Counted from the first letter of the stretch, positions 1 through 5,688 are shown. The stretch: DNA of 7,463 bases from Actinomycetota bacterium (GCA_016783985.1 JADHVM010000040.1:1-7463), one strand, 5' to 3'. Numbers and translations are program-made. Notes: generated by a model not told the origin, from the letters alone.

Positions 1-141
1 AATAGGATGATAGCACAGGCTGAAGAGTTGGGAGCTGACGCGGTAATTAACGTCCGTTTTATGACTACCAGTGTTATGGGCAGTGCTGCTGAGCTTTTGG
101 CATATGGCACAGCTGTTAAACTCAGCAAGCCAGCCAACTGA
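1..141 (+). CDS. YbjQ/UPF0145 family protein, C-terminal part (5' truncated by window)
   Basis: The first reading frame runs from base 1 to a TGA at 139-141 and gives 46 residues, beginning NRMIAQAEELGADAVINV and ending AYGTAVKLSKPAN. The run AEELGADAVINVRF, followed by a small/hydrophobic strand and the ending YGTAVKL, is the typical second half of the YbjQ (UPF0145, 'heavy-metal-binding domain') family. These are small cytoplasmic proteins of about 105 residues that assemble into pentamer-like rings. Their biochemical role is not established, and the metal-binding name rests on weak evidence. The N-terminal half and any promoter lie outside the window. No hairpin plus T-run terminator is visible after the stop. 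Family assignment is confident; function is not claimed. Confidence 0.85.
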   Translation, partial: NRMIAQAEELGADAVINVRFMTTSVMGSAAELLAYGTAVKLSKPAN

Positions 142-346
142 CAGACAGAGGCTCAAGTGGATTCAAGTTTGTAGAAAAAAGTCAGACCACGTTCCCCATC
201 ATGTAATAACTTTTTTAAAGTATAGAAAGAACTTTGAAAACTACAGGCTGAGAATAAACTTTATGTTGTTAGGATGGATTGCCCCGTTTATTGGTGTAAG
301 GCCTAGCCGTAGAGCCGAAGTTAGTCACTTTGCTTACTGCACAAGG

Positions 347-372
347 TGGCTGGGGAGAGAGGATTCGAACAC
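347..372 (-). other. 3' fragment of a tRNA gene (Gln-like), possible att remnant
   Basis: Read on the minus strand, this segment has the exact layout of a tRNA 3' end: T-loop TTCGAAT, 3' T-stem CCTCT, 3' acceptor strand CTCCCCA, discriminator G and encoded CCA. The acceptor strand implies a tRNA beginning TGGGGAG, which with discriminator G fits tRNA-Gln best. Homology stops at the T-loop: the bases that should form the 5' T-stem (TGGTG) do not pair with CCTCT, and no anticodon or D arm follows. It is therefore not a functional tRNA. Tyrosine-integrase elements that insert into tRNA 3' ends leave exactly such a duplicated fragment at one border, with the element on the side where the tRNA body is missing (here, to the right). 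A partly deleted tRNA is the alternative. Confidence 0.7.
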
Positions 373-384
373 CAGGTTAATAAT

Positions 385-429
385 ATCGTAACTTCAGCTA
401 CCACGGTAACTCTGGTAACCGTAGTAACC
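385..429. repeat. Degenerate 9-bp tandem repeat, five units
   Basis: Five consecutive 9-mers are ATCGTAACT, TCAGCTACC, ACGGTAACT, CTGGTAACC and GTAGTAACC. They share the core GTAACY (GCTACC in one unit) at fixed spacing. The array begins 12 bases inside the edge of the tRNA fragment, on the side where an integrated element would lie. Short tandem arm-type sites of integrases and iterons look like this, but the array could also be a plain microsatellite. Confidence 0.6.
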
Positions 430-503
430 GAATGTCTCAAGCACATCAGCATAGAAGATCTATCATGCCTGGGCGCCAACTTCTATGGTTTGTCTGCCCC
501 AAA

Positions 504-525
504 TGTCACGGATTTGTCACGGATT
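504..525. repeat. Perfect 11-bp tandem duplication
   Basis: The sequence TGTCACGGATT occurs twice in direct succession (504-514 and 515-525). Just upstream, TGCCCCAAATGT resembles the start of the dispersed repeat at 675, 2727 and 3283 (TGCCCCAAGGTGT), so a fourth, more decayed copy may begin near 495. That is a weak match. Confidence 0.55.
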
Positions 526-674
526 AACTTAATGATTGAAAAAGTGGACAATTCAAAGCATTATTATCTGTATCAGTTTTAATCCTATGTACCTATTAAG
601 TGACGAAGTATTGCGAAAAAATGATCAACAGTATTACTATTTTTTTTACCTTTTTATAGCGTCTAGTTTGATTC

Positions 675-716
675 TGGCTGCCCCAAGATGTGTAATTTCC
701 AATCATTTTTTAAAAA
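675..716 (+). repeat. Dispersed repeat, copy 1 (recombinase 3'-tail type)
   Basis: This stretch begins TGGCTGCCCCAAGATGTG and continues with TAATTTCCAATCA. It matches copies at 2727 and 3283 in the same orientation. At 2727 the same bases form the last codons of a serine-recombinase relic (peptide KWLPQ), so this copy is best read as an orphan recombinase 3' tail or attachment-site remnant. It ends about 30 bases before the stop codon of the convergent catalase gene. Confidence 0.65.
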
Positions 717-746
717 GAAAGGAAAGTTTTTCATCAAAATATAGAA

Positions 747-2231
747 CTAATTTTTCATCTCTGCAAGACTTTTCACTTGGTTAACATCAAGATCCAATCC
801 CTTGGCAACACTCTCACCATATTCCTGATCAGCCATGTAAAAAATTGCTGATTGACGCAATTGAATTTTTTTCTGAGCATTGCCAAGATGAGTGGTGATA
901 TTACCAACCAAGTGCTCCCTATCCTCATCATTCATCACACGCCTATAAAGCTCACCAGTCTGAAAAAAGTCATCATTTGGATGGATATAAGGATGCCGTG
1001 CTGCCTGGCCTGATACATCAAATGGGGGCTCAGATATTCCGGGATCTGGTTCCGGGCCACCGAAGCTATTAGGGTAATAATTCGGTGTACCTTTACCATT
1101 ATCTCCAACAGTCATAAAACCATCACGCTGATAGTAATTTACTTTGGTCGCTTTTGGCCGGTTTATAGGTAAAAGATGATAGTTGGGTCCTAAACGATGC
1201 AAATGGCTATCATGATAAGCAAAAAGCCGGCCCTGAAGCATTTTGTCAGGGGAAGCAGCAATTCCTGGTACAAAGTTTGCAGGTGAGAAAGCCGCTTGTT
1301 CCACTTCAGCAAAGTAATTCTCAGGATTGCGATTGAGTACCAGGCGTCCAATAGTTATGGGTGGAAAATCTGCATGCAACCATACCTTGGTAATATCGAA
1401 TGGATTGAACCGGTAATCCCTGGCCTGCTCAGGTGTCATTATTTGTATTTCCAGACTCCAGGAGGGAAATTCCTCGCGTTTTATGGCCTGATAAAGATCA
1501 TGTGTAGCATGGTCAGGATCTTTTCCACTCATCTCAGTAGCCTCGTCACGGTTGAGGTTTTGGATGCCCTGTTCTGTTTTAAAGTGATATTTTACCCAGC
1601 AGTATTCACCCTTTTGATTATACCATTTATAAGTGTGGCTGCTGTAGCCATTCATGTGACGGTAAGTTGCTGGTGTGCCACGGTCTGAAAAAAGGATTGT
1701 CACCTGATGGTTGGATTCCGGTGTCAGTGAAAGGAAATCCCAGAACATATCAGCATCCTTGAGATTGGTTCCGGGATGGCGTTTCTGAGTATGAATGAAG
1801 TCAGGAAATTTAAGCGGATCGCGGATAAAAAATATAGGGGTATTGTTTCCCACCATATCATAATTGCCTTCCTCAGTATAAAACTTGAGGGCAAATCCGC
1901 GTGGATCTCTTGCAGCATCTGCAGAACCCTTCTCGCCACCAACAGTGGAAAACCGGGCAAAGACGTCAGTTCGTTTGCCGATTTCAGAAAGAAAATTTGC
2001 TCTAGTATATTTTGTTACATCGGCTGTAACCTCAAAATAGCCATGTGCTCCTGCCCCCTTGGCATGGACTACACGCTCAGGGATGCGCTCCCGGTTGAAA
2101 TGTCCCAATTTCTCAAGCAAATGAACATCCTGTATGAGCAAAGGGCCGGGATTACCGGCAGTTTTACTGTTCTGGTCATTTTCAACCGGTGCTCCAAATC
2201 CAGTGGTATAAGTGTGTTTTTCTTTTGACAT
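747..2231 (-). CDS. katA: Monofunctional heme catalase (KatA type)
   Basis: A 494-residue cytosolic catalase that converts two hydrogen peroxide molecules to water and oxygen. Its length and lack of a C-terminal flavodoxin-like domain place it with small-subunit catalases, which usually form NADPH-binding tetramers. Visible landmarks are the active-site His56 in [12 protein letters not shown], the catalytic Asn129 in [14 protein letters not shown], the substrate-channel segment [13 protein letters not shown] (about 147-159), and the proximal heme-ligand Tyr339 in [14 protein letters not shown] with Arg335 nearby. No key residue is missing and the frame is uninterrupted. The start is supported by AAAGGAGG at 2238-2245, six bases upstream of the ATG, and a promoter lies just beyond. 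The gene stands alone, with recombinase relics on both sides, so it may be cargo of a mobile module. In an apparent anaerobe its role would be peroxide detoxification during oxygen exposure. Confidence 0.97.
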   Translation of the reverse strand: MSKEKHTYTTGFGAPVENDQNSKTAGNPGPLLIQDVHLLEKLGHFNRERIPERVVHAKGAGAHGYFEVTADVTKYTRANFLSEIGKRTDVFARFSTVGGEKGSADAARDPRGFALKFYTEEGNYDMVGNNTPIFFIRDPLKFPDFIHTQKRHPGTNLKDADMFWDFLSLTPESNHQVTILFSDRGTPATYRHMNGYSSHTYKWYNQKGEYCWVKYHFKTEQGIQNLNRDEATEMSGKDPDHATHDLYQAIKREEFPSWSLEIQIMTPEQARDYRFNPFDITKVWLHADFPPITIGRLVLNRNPENYFAEVEQAAFSPANFVPGIAASPDKMLQGRLFAYHDSHLHRLGPNYHLLPINRPKATKVNYYQRDGFMTVGDNGKGTPNYYPNSFGGPEPDPGISEPPFDVSGQAARHPYIHPNDDFFQTGELYRRVMNDEDREHLVGNITTHLGNAQKKIQLRQSAIFYMADQEYGESVAKGLDLDVNQVKSLAEMKN

Positions 2232-2288
2232 TTATAACCTCCTTTATTAACGGAATCAGTTGTAATTTTTTATTAATCTTACAGGTCA

Positions 2289-2316
2289 ATTATAACTTTA
2301 AAACCGAAACTTTCAA
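2289..2316 (-). promoter_or_regulatory. Predicted promoter of the catalase gene
   Basis: On the minus strand TTGAAA (2311-2316) is followed after 16 bases by a perfect TATAAT (2289-2294), giving a vegetative-sigma promoter with a leader of about 50 nucleotides before the ATG. Immediately upstream is an AT-rich dyad (arms TTAAT 2318-2322 and ATTAA 2326-2330). It has the size of a Fur/PerR-type operator, but its bases do not fit the PerR box well, so regulator identity is left open. Confidence 0.6.
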
Positions 2317-2413
2317 ATTAATTAGATTAATTATCTCTTTAAAACCCTCCTCTGCTGCTATTTTGTAACCAATAGCAACATCATTTTTGAGACTTGCAGC
2401 CCAAATTAAGTTA
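2290..2413 (-). pseudogene. Possible C-terminal relic of a ferritin-like/rubrerythrin gene
   Basis: About 41 codons are open on the minus strand, ending in TAA at 2290-2292. The peptide includes WAASLKNDVAIGYKIAAEEG, then FKEIINLINLKVSVLKL. The stretch YKIAAEEGFKEI resembles the helix YxxxAxxEGFxEIA common in rubrerythrin and other ferritin-like proteins, which often sit with oxidative-stress genes. There is no start codon, it breaks off where the recombinase relic begins (2417), and the catalase promoter overlaps its end. Too short to be sure; it may simply be a chance open frame. Confidence 0.25.
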
Positions 2414-2416
2414 TAA

Positions 2417-2765
2417 AAATTTACCGGTATTACTCAGGATGATTATGATAAAAAAGCAATAGAATTAAGACAAAAACAATATGAATGAACCAACAATTTA
2501 AACCTTAAATATAACTGAAGAAGAATATTCTATAACACTAATTAAGCTCATTGATATATCTTCAAGAGCATATGAGATTTTTGAAAGTTCGGAAGTAGAA
2601 TAAAAAAGACAAATTATAAATTTTGTATTTACGAACTTAAAGTTAAGAGGTAAAACTCTTGAATTTAAGCTTAGAAAACCCTTTGACGTGCTAATAAATC
2701 TAAATAATTGCCAAAATCGTTCAAAATGGCTGCCCCAAGGTATGAAATTTCAAGCCAACTTATAA
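2417..2765 (+). pseudogene. C-terminal relic of a large serine site-specific recombinase
   Basis: Two linked frames recreate the end of a large serine recombinase. The first (from 2417) reads GITQDDYDKKAIELRQKQYE, then a TGA at 2486-2488. After a shift near 2505-2511 the second reads RAYEIFESSEVE, a TAA at 2601-2603, then KRQIINFVFTNLKLRGKTLEFKL and RKPFDVLINL, finishing at TAA 2763-2765. The coiled-coil ITxxDYxxKxxEL block, the segment ending in FESSxVEEKRQLINFVxxNL, and the closing KKPFD are characteristic of the C-terminal region of these enzymes (family knowledge). The catalytic serine domain is absent. Two stops and one frameshift show it is dead. Its last codons lie inside dispersed repeat copy 2. 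Confidence 0.75.
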
Positions 2766-2790
2766 AAGAATTGATTAATCTGAAAGACCT
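2727..2790 (+). repeat. Dispersed repeat, copy 2 (overlaps recombinase relic tail)
   Basis: Starts TGGCTGCCCCAAGGTATG and matches copy 3 at 3283 at roughly three-quarters of positions over about 60 bases, and copy 1 at 675 over about 40. In the recombinase frame it encodes KWLPQGMKFQANL and a stop; copy 3 read the same way gives LWLPQGVKFRTNF and a stop. It ends at the stop codon of the convergent DUF454 gene. Copies 2 and 3 therefore bracket that gene as direct repeats 556 bases apart. Confidence 0.75.
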
Positions 2791-3202
2791 ATTTTGCTTT
2801 ATCTTTAGGCTTTATACTTATAATATGAATTGTTACTCCAATTGCAATAATAACCAGTATAACTCTTACCCAAAATATATCTATAGCAAAAATAGCCGAA
2901 CATCCTATAGTTATCCATAAAAGGGCTATAGTAATGATTTTTAATTTTAATGGAATTCCTCTTCCTTCTCTATAATTTTTAATGTATATTCCGAAAATTT
3001 TATTATTTATAAGCCAGTTATAAAACCTCTTGGAGCTCCTTGCGTAAAGTGCTGCTGAAATTAAAAGAAAAGGAGTGGTAGGAAGTACAGGTACGAATAT
3101 TCCAATAATACCAACTCCAATAAAAAAGGTTCCTGTAGTAATTAATAAAACCTTTATTGGTTTTCTTAAAAATTGCTTATTTTTATTTAAGTTATCACTC
3201 AT
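2789..3202 (-). CDS. DUF454 (YbaN-like) inner-membrane protein
   Basis: A 137-residue membrane protein. Hydrophobic segments lie at about 16-37, 38-54, 86-108 and 110-130, separated by a basic loop (ARSSKRFYNWLINNKIFG, 54-71). The signature VPVLPTTPFLLISA (37-50) followed by the conserved aromatic/basic loop defines the DUF454 family, of which E. coli YbaN is a member. Function is unknown across the family. The ATG at 3200-3202 is the only sensible start, but no Shine-Dalgarno sequence is visible before it, and the promoter is also unclear. The gene is single, on the minus strand, and lies between repeat copies 2 and 3 with a recombinase relic directly downstream, an arrangement like that of the catalase gene. 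Family assignment is strong; no functional claim is made. Confidence 0.9.
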   Translation of the reverse strand: MSDNLNKNKQFLRKPIKVLLITTGTFFIGVGIIGIFVPVLPTTPFLLISAALYARSSKRFYNWLINNKIFGIYIKNYREGRGIPLKLKIITIALLWITIGCSAIFAIDIFWVRVILVIIAIGVTIHIISIKPKDKAK

Positions 3203-3282
3203 ATTAGTGACTGACCAGAAAAACTAATAATTTAATAAAAGATATCATTATTTTCATAGAAAGAAAATGTTTATTAAAGTTA

Positions 3283-3346
3283 TGGCTGCCCCAAGGTGTG
3301 AAATTTCGAACCAATTTTTAAAGGAATTAATTTATTTAAAGGTTAT
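3283..3346 (+). repeat. Dispersed repeat, copy 3
   Basis: Starts TGGCTGCCCCAAGGTGTG, same orientation as copies 1 and 2. Nothing recognisable as recombinase precedes it except a short similar reading (LLKLWLPQGVKF), so it is an orphan tail or attachment site. It marks the right edge of the DUF454 module. Confidence 0.7.
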
Positions 3347-3377
3347 TTTGAGGAATTAAAAAAAGTCTTGTATGGCT

Positions 3378-3408
3378 GGCCACTGTGGACAATGTTAAAA
3401 CCAGAATT
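3378..3408. repeat. 31-bp imperfect direct repeat, copy A
   Basis: GGCCACTGTGGACAATGTT plus 12 further bases matches copy B at 3569-3599 at 25 of 31 positions. Multiple internal CTGTGGACA-type repeats near element ends are a feature of IS21-family termini, so this may be a decayed IS end. No transposase coding is visible, so that is inference. Confidence 0.55.
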
Positions 3409-3568
3409 CTGTTAGTAAATGAGGAAATATTTATTCCAGAATTTGTCTTTTAGGTTTAATTATTATCTACCCCCCACCATGCTACTCACTATATATTGGC
3501 TGCTCAGAACGGACAGTAGGGTGAACTTTTAAGATAAGGATAGAGGTAAAGTATTGAGCTTATTACCT

Positions 3569-3599
3569 GGGCACTGTGGACAGGGTTACAATCAGAACT
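3569..3599. repeat. 31-bp imperfect direct repeat, copy B
   Basis: GGGCACTGTGGACAGGGTT plus 12 further bases; partner of copy A, 191 bases away in the same orientation. It is followed at once by a small hairpin (ATAATCT 3600-3606 pairing with AGATTAT 3611-3617, loop TAAA) and then by the promoter at 3650. Confidence 0.55.
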
Positions 3600-3649
3600 A
3601 TAATCTTAAAAGATTATTATACAAAGAATTTACTCGATATTAACAGATT

Positions 3650-3660
3650 TATGGTATAAT
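3650..3660 (+). promoter_or_regulatory. Extended -10 promoter upstream of the RRM gene
   Basis: TATGGTATAAT is a perfect TRTGN extended -10 with a consensus TATAAT (3655-3660). No good -35 is seen at 16-18 bases, which extended -10 promoters tolerate. Transcription would start near 3667 and read into the RRM and sigma-factor genes, leaving a leader of about 125 nucleotides. Confidence 0.55.
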
Positions 3661-3686
3661 ATATCCAATTTGACAAGGATGTTATT

Positions 3687-3775
3687 AGATAATGTATAGA
3701 TAAGAAAAATCTGCATTTTTTTGGTTCACCTTTCAAATTAAAATCACGTTTCTTATTATCTATATTATTCTTATC
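3687..3775 (+). repeat. Imperfect inverted repeat with alternative pairings in the RRM leader
   Basis: TATAGATAAGAAA (3695-3707) pairs with 3749-3764 in 13 base pairs with a 3-base bulge. Part of the same left arm (GATAAGAA 3699-3706) pairs perfectly with TTCTTATC (3768-3775), and AGATAAT (3687-3693) pairs with ATTATCT (3755-3761). The arms can form mutually exclusive hairpins in an RNA started at about 3667. All pairs are A/T-rich, so stability is modest. Confidence 0.4.
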
Positions 3776-3793
3776 TTCATTTCTTGAGAAAAT

Positions 3794-4084
3794 TTGAAAG
3801 AATTATTTTCCAGTGAAGGCAGTGTAACTTATGTAAAAGTAATTAGAACACTGGAAGGTAAGTCAAAGGGCTTTGGATTCGTTGAAATGGAAACTGAAGA
3901 AGCAGCAATTAAAACTATTAAGAAGTATAACCAAAGTAGTCTAAGAGGCAGAATCATTCTAGTTAATGAAGCAAAACATCAGGTAAATAGAAGCTTTAGT
4001 GGAAATAGCAGAAGGTATAAATATAATAGAAACCCCAATGATGAGCTAAATTCTAAACTCAGAAGATTAAGAAAAAGGTATTAA
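3794..4084 (+). CDS. RRM-type RNA-binding protein, 5' end damaged or mis-started
   Basis: The open frame gives about 96 residues from a TTG. It contains a clear RNP1 octamer KGFGFVEM (25-32) and the later RRM elements EEAAIKTIKKYN and RGRIILVNEA (to residue 60). A basic tail rich in Arg, Lys, Asn and Ser ends NSKLRRLRKRY. Single-RRM proteins of this size bind single-stranded RNA and in several bacteria are linked to cold or stress responses (family knowledge). The normal first strand and RNP2 motif (KxLYVGNLxF) are missing: the TTG falls at helix 1 (LKELFSSEG), has no ribosome-binding site, and is preceded by an in-frame TGA at 3785-3787. Upstream, in another frame, 3705-3746 reads KNLHFFGSPFKLKS, which looks like a displaced RNP2 strand. 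The gene may be broken. The sigma-factor gene follows on the same strand and is probably co-transcribed. Confidence 0.65.
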   Translation: MKELFSSEGSVTYVKVIRTLEGKSKGFGFVEMETEEAAIKTIKKYNQSSLRGRIILVNEAKHQVNRSFSGNSRRYKYNRNPNDELNSKLRRLRKRY

Positions 4085-4129
4085 TTATTTTAACGAAAAT
4101 AAAAAAAATTAAATAATTTATAAAGATCA

Positions 4130-4144
4130 GGGTGATTTAAAATT
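4130..4144 (+). promoter_or_regulatory. Shine-Dalgarno and ATT codon: likely true start of the sigma factor
   Basis: GGGTGAT (4130-4136) matches the GGTGAT part of the full anti-16S complement and is followed five bases later by ATT (4142-4144), which is in frame with the sigma factor. From here the frame reads [25 protein letters not shown] aligns with the region-1.1 start of SigA proteins (for example LTFDQVKEQL before the LTYEEI motif). No ATG, GTG or TTG lies between the upstream in-frame TGA (4133-4135) and the ATG at 4181, which itself has only a weak GAAGAAG before it. Confidence 0.45.
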
Positions 4145-4180
4145 ACAAGAAGAACAGATTTTAAAATTGAAGAAGTAAAT

Positions 4181-5242
4181 ATGCTATTAGAAAAAGGTAA
4201 ATCAGACGGAATGCTTACCTATGAAGAGATTATTGATACTCTATCAGACCAGGAGTTGTCCAAAGATCAAATTGAAAATATTTTTAATATTATTGATAAA
4301 TTAGAAATAGATATAATAGATGAAAAAGAAGATGGCATTGACCAAAAATTCCAAAATAAAAACAAAAGAAAGACTCCACTGAATGAAAAACTGGATCTTA
4401 CTATAAAGTCCTCAATTATTGACCCGGTAAGGATGTATCTTAAAGAGATTGGCAAGGTAAGGCTTTTATCTGCCTCTCAGGAAGTACAACTAGCTAAAAG
4501 AATTGAAGCCGGGGATGCTGCAGCGAAAAAAATACTGGTGGAGTCAAATCTCAGACTGGTAGTAAGCATTGCAAAGAAGTATGCCGGCAGAGGGGTGCTA
4601 TTTTTAGATCTCATACAGGAAGGTAATCTTGGCCTGATCAAAACAGTAGAGAAGTTTGATTATAGAAGAGGCTATAAATTCTCTACTTATGCGACTTGGT
4701 GGATTAGACAAGGTATTACAAGAGCGATATCTGATCAAGCCAGAACAATCAGAGTACCGGTTCATATGGTAGAAAATATTAATAAATTAATAAGAGTGCA
4801 AGGGAAATTGATCCAAGAATTTGGAAGAGATCCCTCTGCTGAAGAGATTTCAGAAAAGATGAATTTCACACTGGAAAAAGTAAGAGAGATAATTAGAATA
4901 AATCTGCACCCAGTTTCGTTTGAAACTCCCATAGGCGAAGATGGTGATAGCCAGGTGGGAGATTTTATAGAAGATTCAGAAGTTGAAAAGCCTTCAGATG
5001 CTGCCTCGTTTGCTATGTTGCAGGATCAATTGCAGGAAGTATTAAATACCCTTACTGATAGGGAAAGAAGAATTATTCAGCTTAGGTTTGGATTACAGGA
5101 TGGCCACCCCAGGACCCTTGAGGAGGTCGGGAGGGAATTTAAGATTACCAGAGAAAGAATTAGACAAATAGAATTTAAAACACTAAATAAATTAAGAAAT
5201 TCAAGCAGAAGCAGAGCTTTAAAGGATTATATAGGAAGTTAA
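4181..5242 (+). CDS. rpoD: RpoD/SigA-type sigma-70 factor
   Basis: Group 1/2 sigma factor, 353 residues from the first ATG or 366 if it starts at ATT 4142. It directs core RNA polymerase to -35/-10 promoters. Region 1.1 has [10 protein letters not shown] (12-21), region 1.2 [17 protein letters not shown] (81-97), and regions 2.1-2.4 run from about 118 to 187 including [31 protein letters not shown] and [13 protein letters not shown]. Region 3 includes [13 protein letters not shown], region 3.2 [21 protein letters not shown] (245-265), and region 4.2 [20 protein letters not shown] (311-330). All essential blocks are present. Several normally invariant positions differ: WWIRQG for WWIRQA, RAIS for [15 protein letters not shown] for IEAKALRKLRH. 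dnaG, the usual neighbour of the main rpoD, is not here. It may therefore be a second, specialised paralog; this is inference. It follows the RRM gene by 96 bases. Confidence 0.93.
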   Translation: MLLEKGKSDGMLTYEEIIDTLSDQELSKDQIENIFNIIDKLEIDIIDEKEDGIDQKFQNKNKRKTPLNEKLDLTIKSSIIDPVRMYLKEIGKVRLLSASQEVQLAKRIEAGDAAAKKILVESNLRLVVSIAKKYAGRGVLFLDLIQEGNLGLIKTVEKFDYRRGYKFSTYATWWIRQGITRAISDQARTIRVPVHMVENINKLIRVQGKLIQEFGRDPSAEEISEKMNFTLEKVREIIRINLHPVSFETPIGEDGDSQVGDFIEDSEVEKPSDAASFAMLQDQLQEVLNTLTDRERRIIQLRFGLQDGHPRTLEEVGREFKITRERIRQIEFKTLNKLRNSSRSRALKDYIGS

Positions 5243-5390
5243 TTTTTATCCATAACTACCCCTAAAATATGTATTATATTGTGTTGCCCATGCCAGTGTT
5301 TTAAAATGTAATAAACCCAGTGGTAGTCCTATAGCATAAGGTAGAAGACCTGGCTTTTTAGGTAGTAGCAGATATCCCTGCAATTTGGTC

Positions 5391-5479
5391 CTATTTTGCC
5401 CTTGATAGAATTTTACCATCTTCTCCTAAAACAGTTGCAAAAATACTTTTTTGTGTAAATATAATCCTATATATTTCAC
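5391..5479 (-). pseudogene. N-terminal relic of an IS110-family transposase
   Basis: From a GTG at 5477-5479, behind a strong AAAAGGAGGT (5486-5495), the minus strand reads VKYIGLYLHKKVF. After a one-base deletion in a T-run it continues FATVLGEDGKILSRAK to a TAG at 5391-5393. This is the conserved start of IS110 transposases (typically MKYIGIDLHKKT then ATVLDEDG). The catalytic aspartate of the DEDD RuvC-like domain, normally in GxDLHK, is Tyr here. A frameshift, the lost aspartate and the missing remainder show it is inactive. Confidence 0.65.
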
Positions 5480-5481
5480 GG

Positions 5482-5554
5482 GTGTACCTCCTTTTACATA
5501 AACTTAGGTTATGATAAATTAAATTTTATTATAGGCTTCATAAAGGAGGTGCAC
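5482..5554. repeat. Inverted repeat that would sequester the relic transposase RBS
   Basis: GTGTACCTCCTTT (5482-5494) and AAAGGAGGTGCAC (5542-5554) are inverted copies matching at 12 of 13 bases, separated by 47 bases. In a minus-strand transcript entering from the right, the 5' arm CACCTCCTTT would pair with the transposase Shine-Dalgarno AAAGGAGG. Blocking of transposase translation on read-through transcripts is known for other IS families; applying it here is inference. Confidence 0.5.
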
Positions 5555-5688
5555 TTTGTTTTTTAGCATGTTATCCTATTTGGATTTTCATGCTATCAGC
5601 TAAGTTAAAACTAGTTGGCAAGACTCTATTTTGTTTATCTACAATTAAATGCATGCTTTTATAAATTGTATCATTTTTTAATGTTTAA

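Larger units (their letters stand above)
142..746. other. Gene-free stretch with tRNA remnant and repeats
   Basis: About 600 bases without a convincing gene. Open frames of 78-106 codons exist here, but they have no ribosome-binding site, resemble no known protein, and one runs through a tRNA remnant, so I do not call them. What the stretch does hold is listed separately: a tRNA 3' fragment, a 9-bp degenerate tandem repeat, an 11-bp tandem duplication and dispersed repeat copy 1. No clear terminator was seen for either flanking gene (the YbjQ gene ends at 141, the catalase gene at 747). Confidence 0.6.
3203..3793. other. Gene-free stretch between DUF454 and RRM genes
   Basis: About 590 bases with no intact gene. 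It contains repeat copy 3, the 31-bp direct repeat pair, a promoter and an inverted repeat, each listed. A short GC-richer patch at about 3468-3535 (including CTACCCCCCACC and GCTCAGAACGGACAG) differs in composition from its surroundings, but I could not identify it. Confidence 0.5.
5243..5688. other. Gene-free stretch with an IS110 relic
   Basis: About 450 bases between the convergent sigma-factor and PHP genes. The only recognisable coding is the IS110-type transposase fragment at 5391-5479, with an inverted repeat upstream of it. A weak candidate terminator (AGGT, loop AGAAG, ACCT, then GGCTTTTT at about 5339-5358) has too short a stem to call. Short open frames elsewhere in the stretch match nothing I recognise. 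Confidence 0.5.

Noticed and set aside
71..391. 106-codon open frame on the plus strand ending WLGREDSNTRLIIS
   Set aside because: It overlaps the real YbjQ frame, and its ending is the well-known translation artefact of a tRNA 3' end read on the opposite strand (here the fragment at 347-372).
346..582. 78-codon open frame rich in VT repeats
   Set aside because: The VTxVT pattern is a by-product of the 9-bp tandem repeat at 385-429; it has no ribosome-binding site and resembles no known protein.
536..784. 82-codon open frame on the plus strand
   Set aside because: It runs through dispersed repeat copy 1 into the antisense of catalase and has no ribosome-binding site.
1296..2228. Long plus-strand and other-frame open frames inside catalase
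   Set aside because: They are shadows of the catalase gene, which has full-length homology, an RBS and intact catalytic residues.
2317..2331. PerR box upstream of catalase
   Set aside because: There is a dyad of about the right size, but its bases do not match the TTATAATNATTATAA consensus well enough to name the regulator.
2708..2920. Frame giving MAAPRYEISSQLIKELINLK, similar in copies 1 and 3
   Set aside because: It is a second frame of the dispersed repeat. The recombinase frame (WLPQG) explains the sequence better, and the rest is antisense to DUF454.
5339..5358. Intrinsic terminator after the sigma-factor gene
   Set aside because: The stem is only four base pairs; too weak to call.
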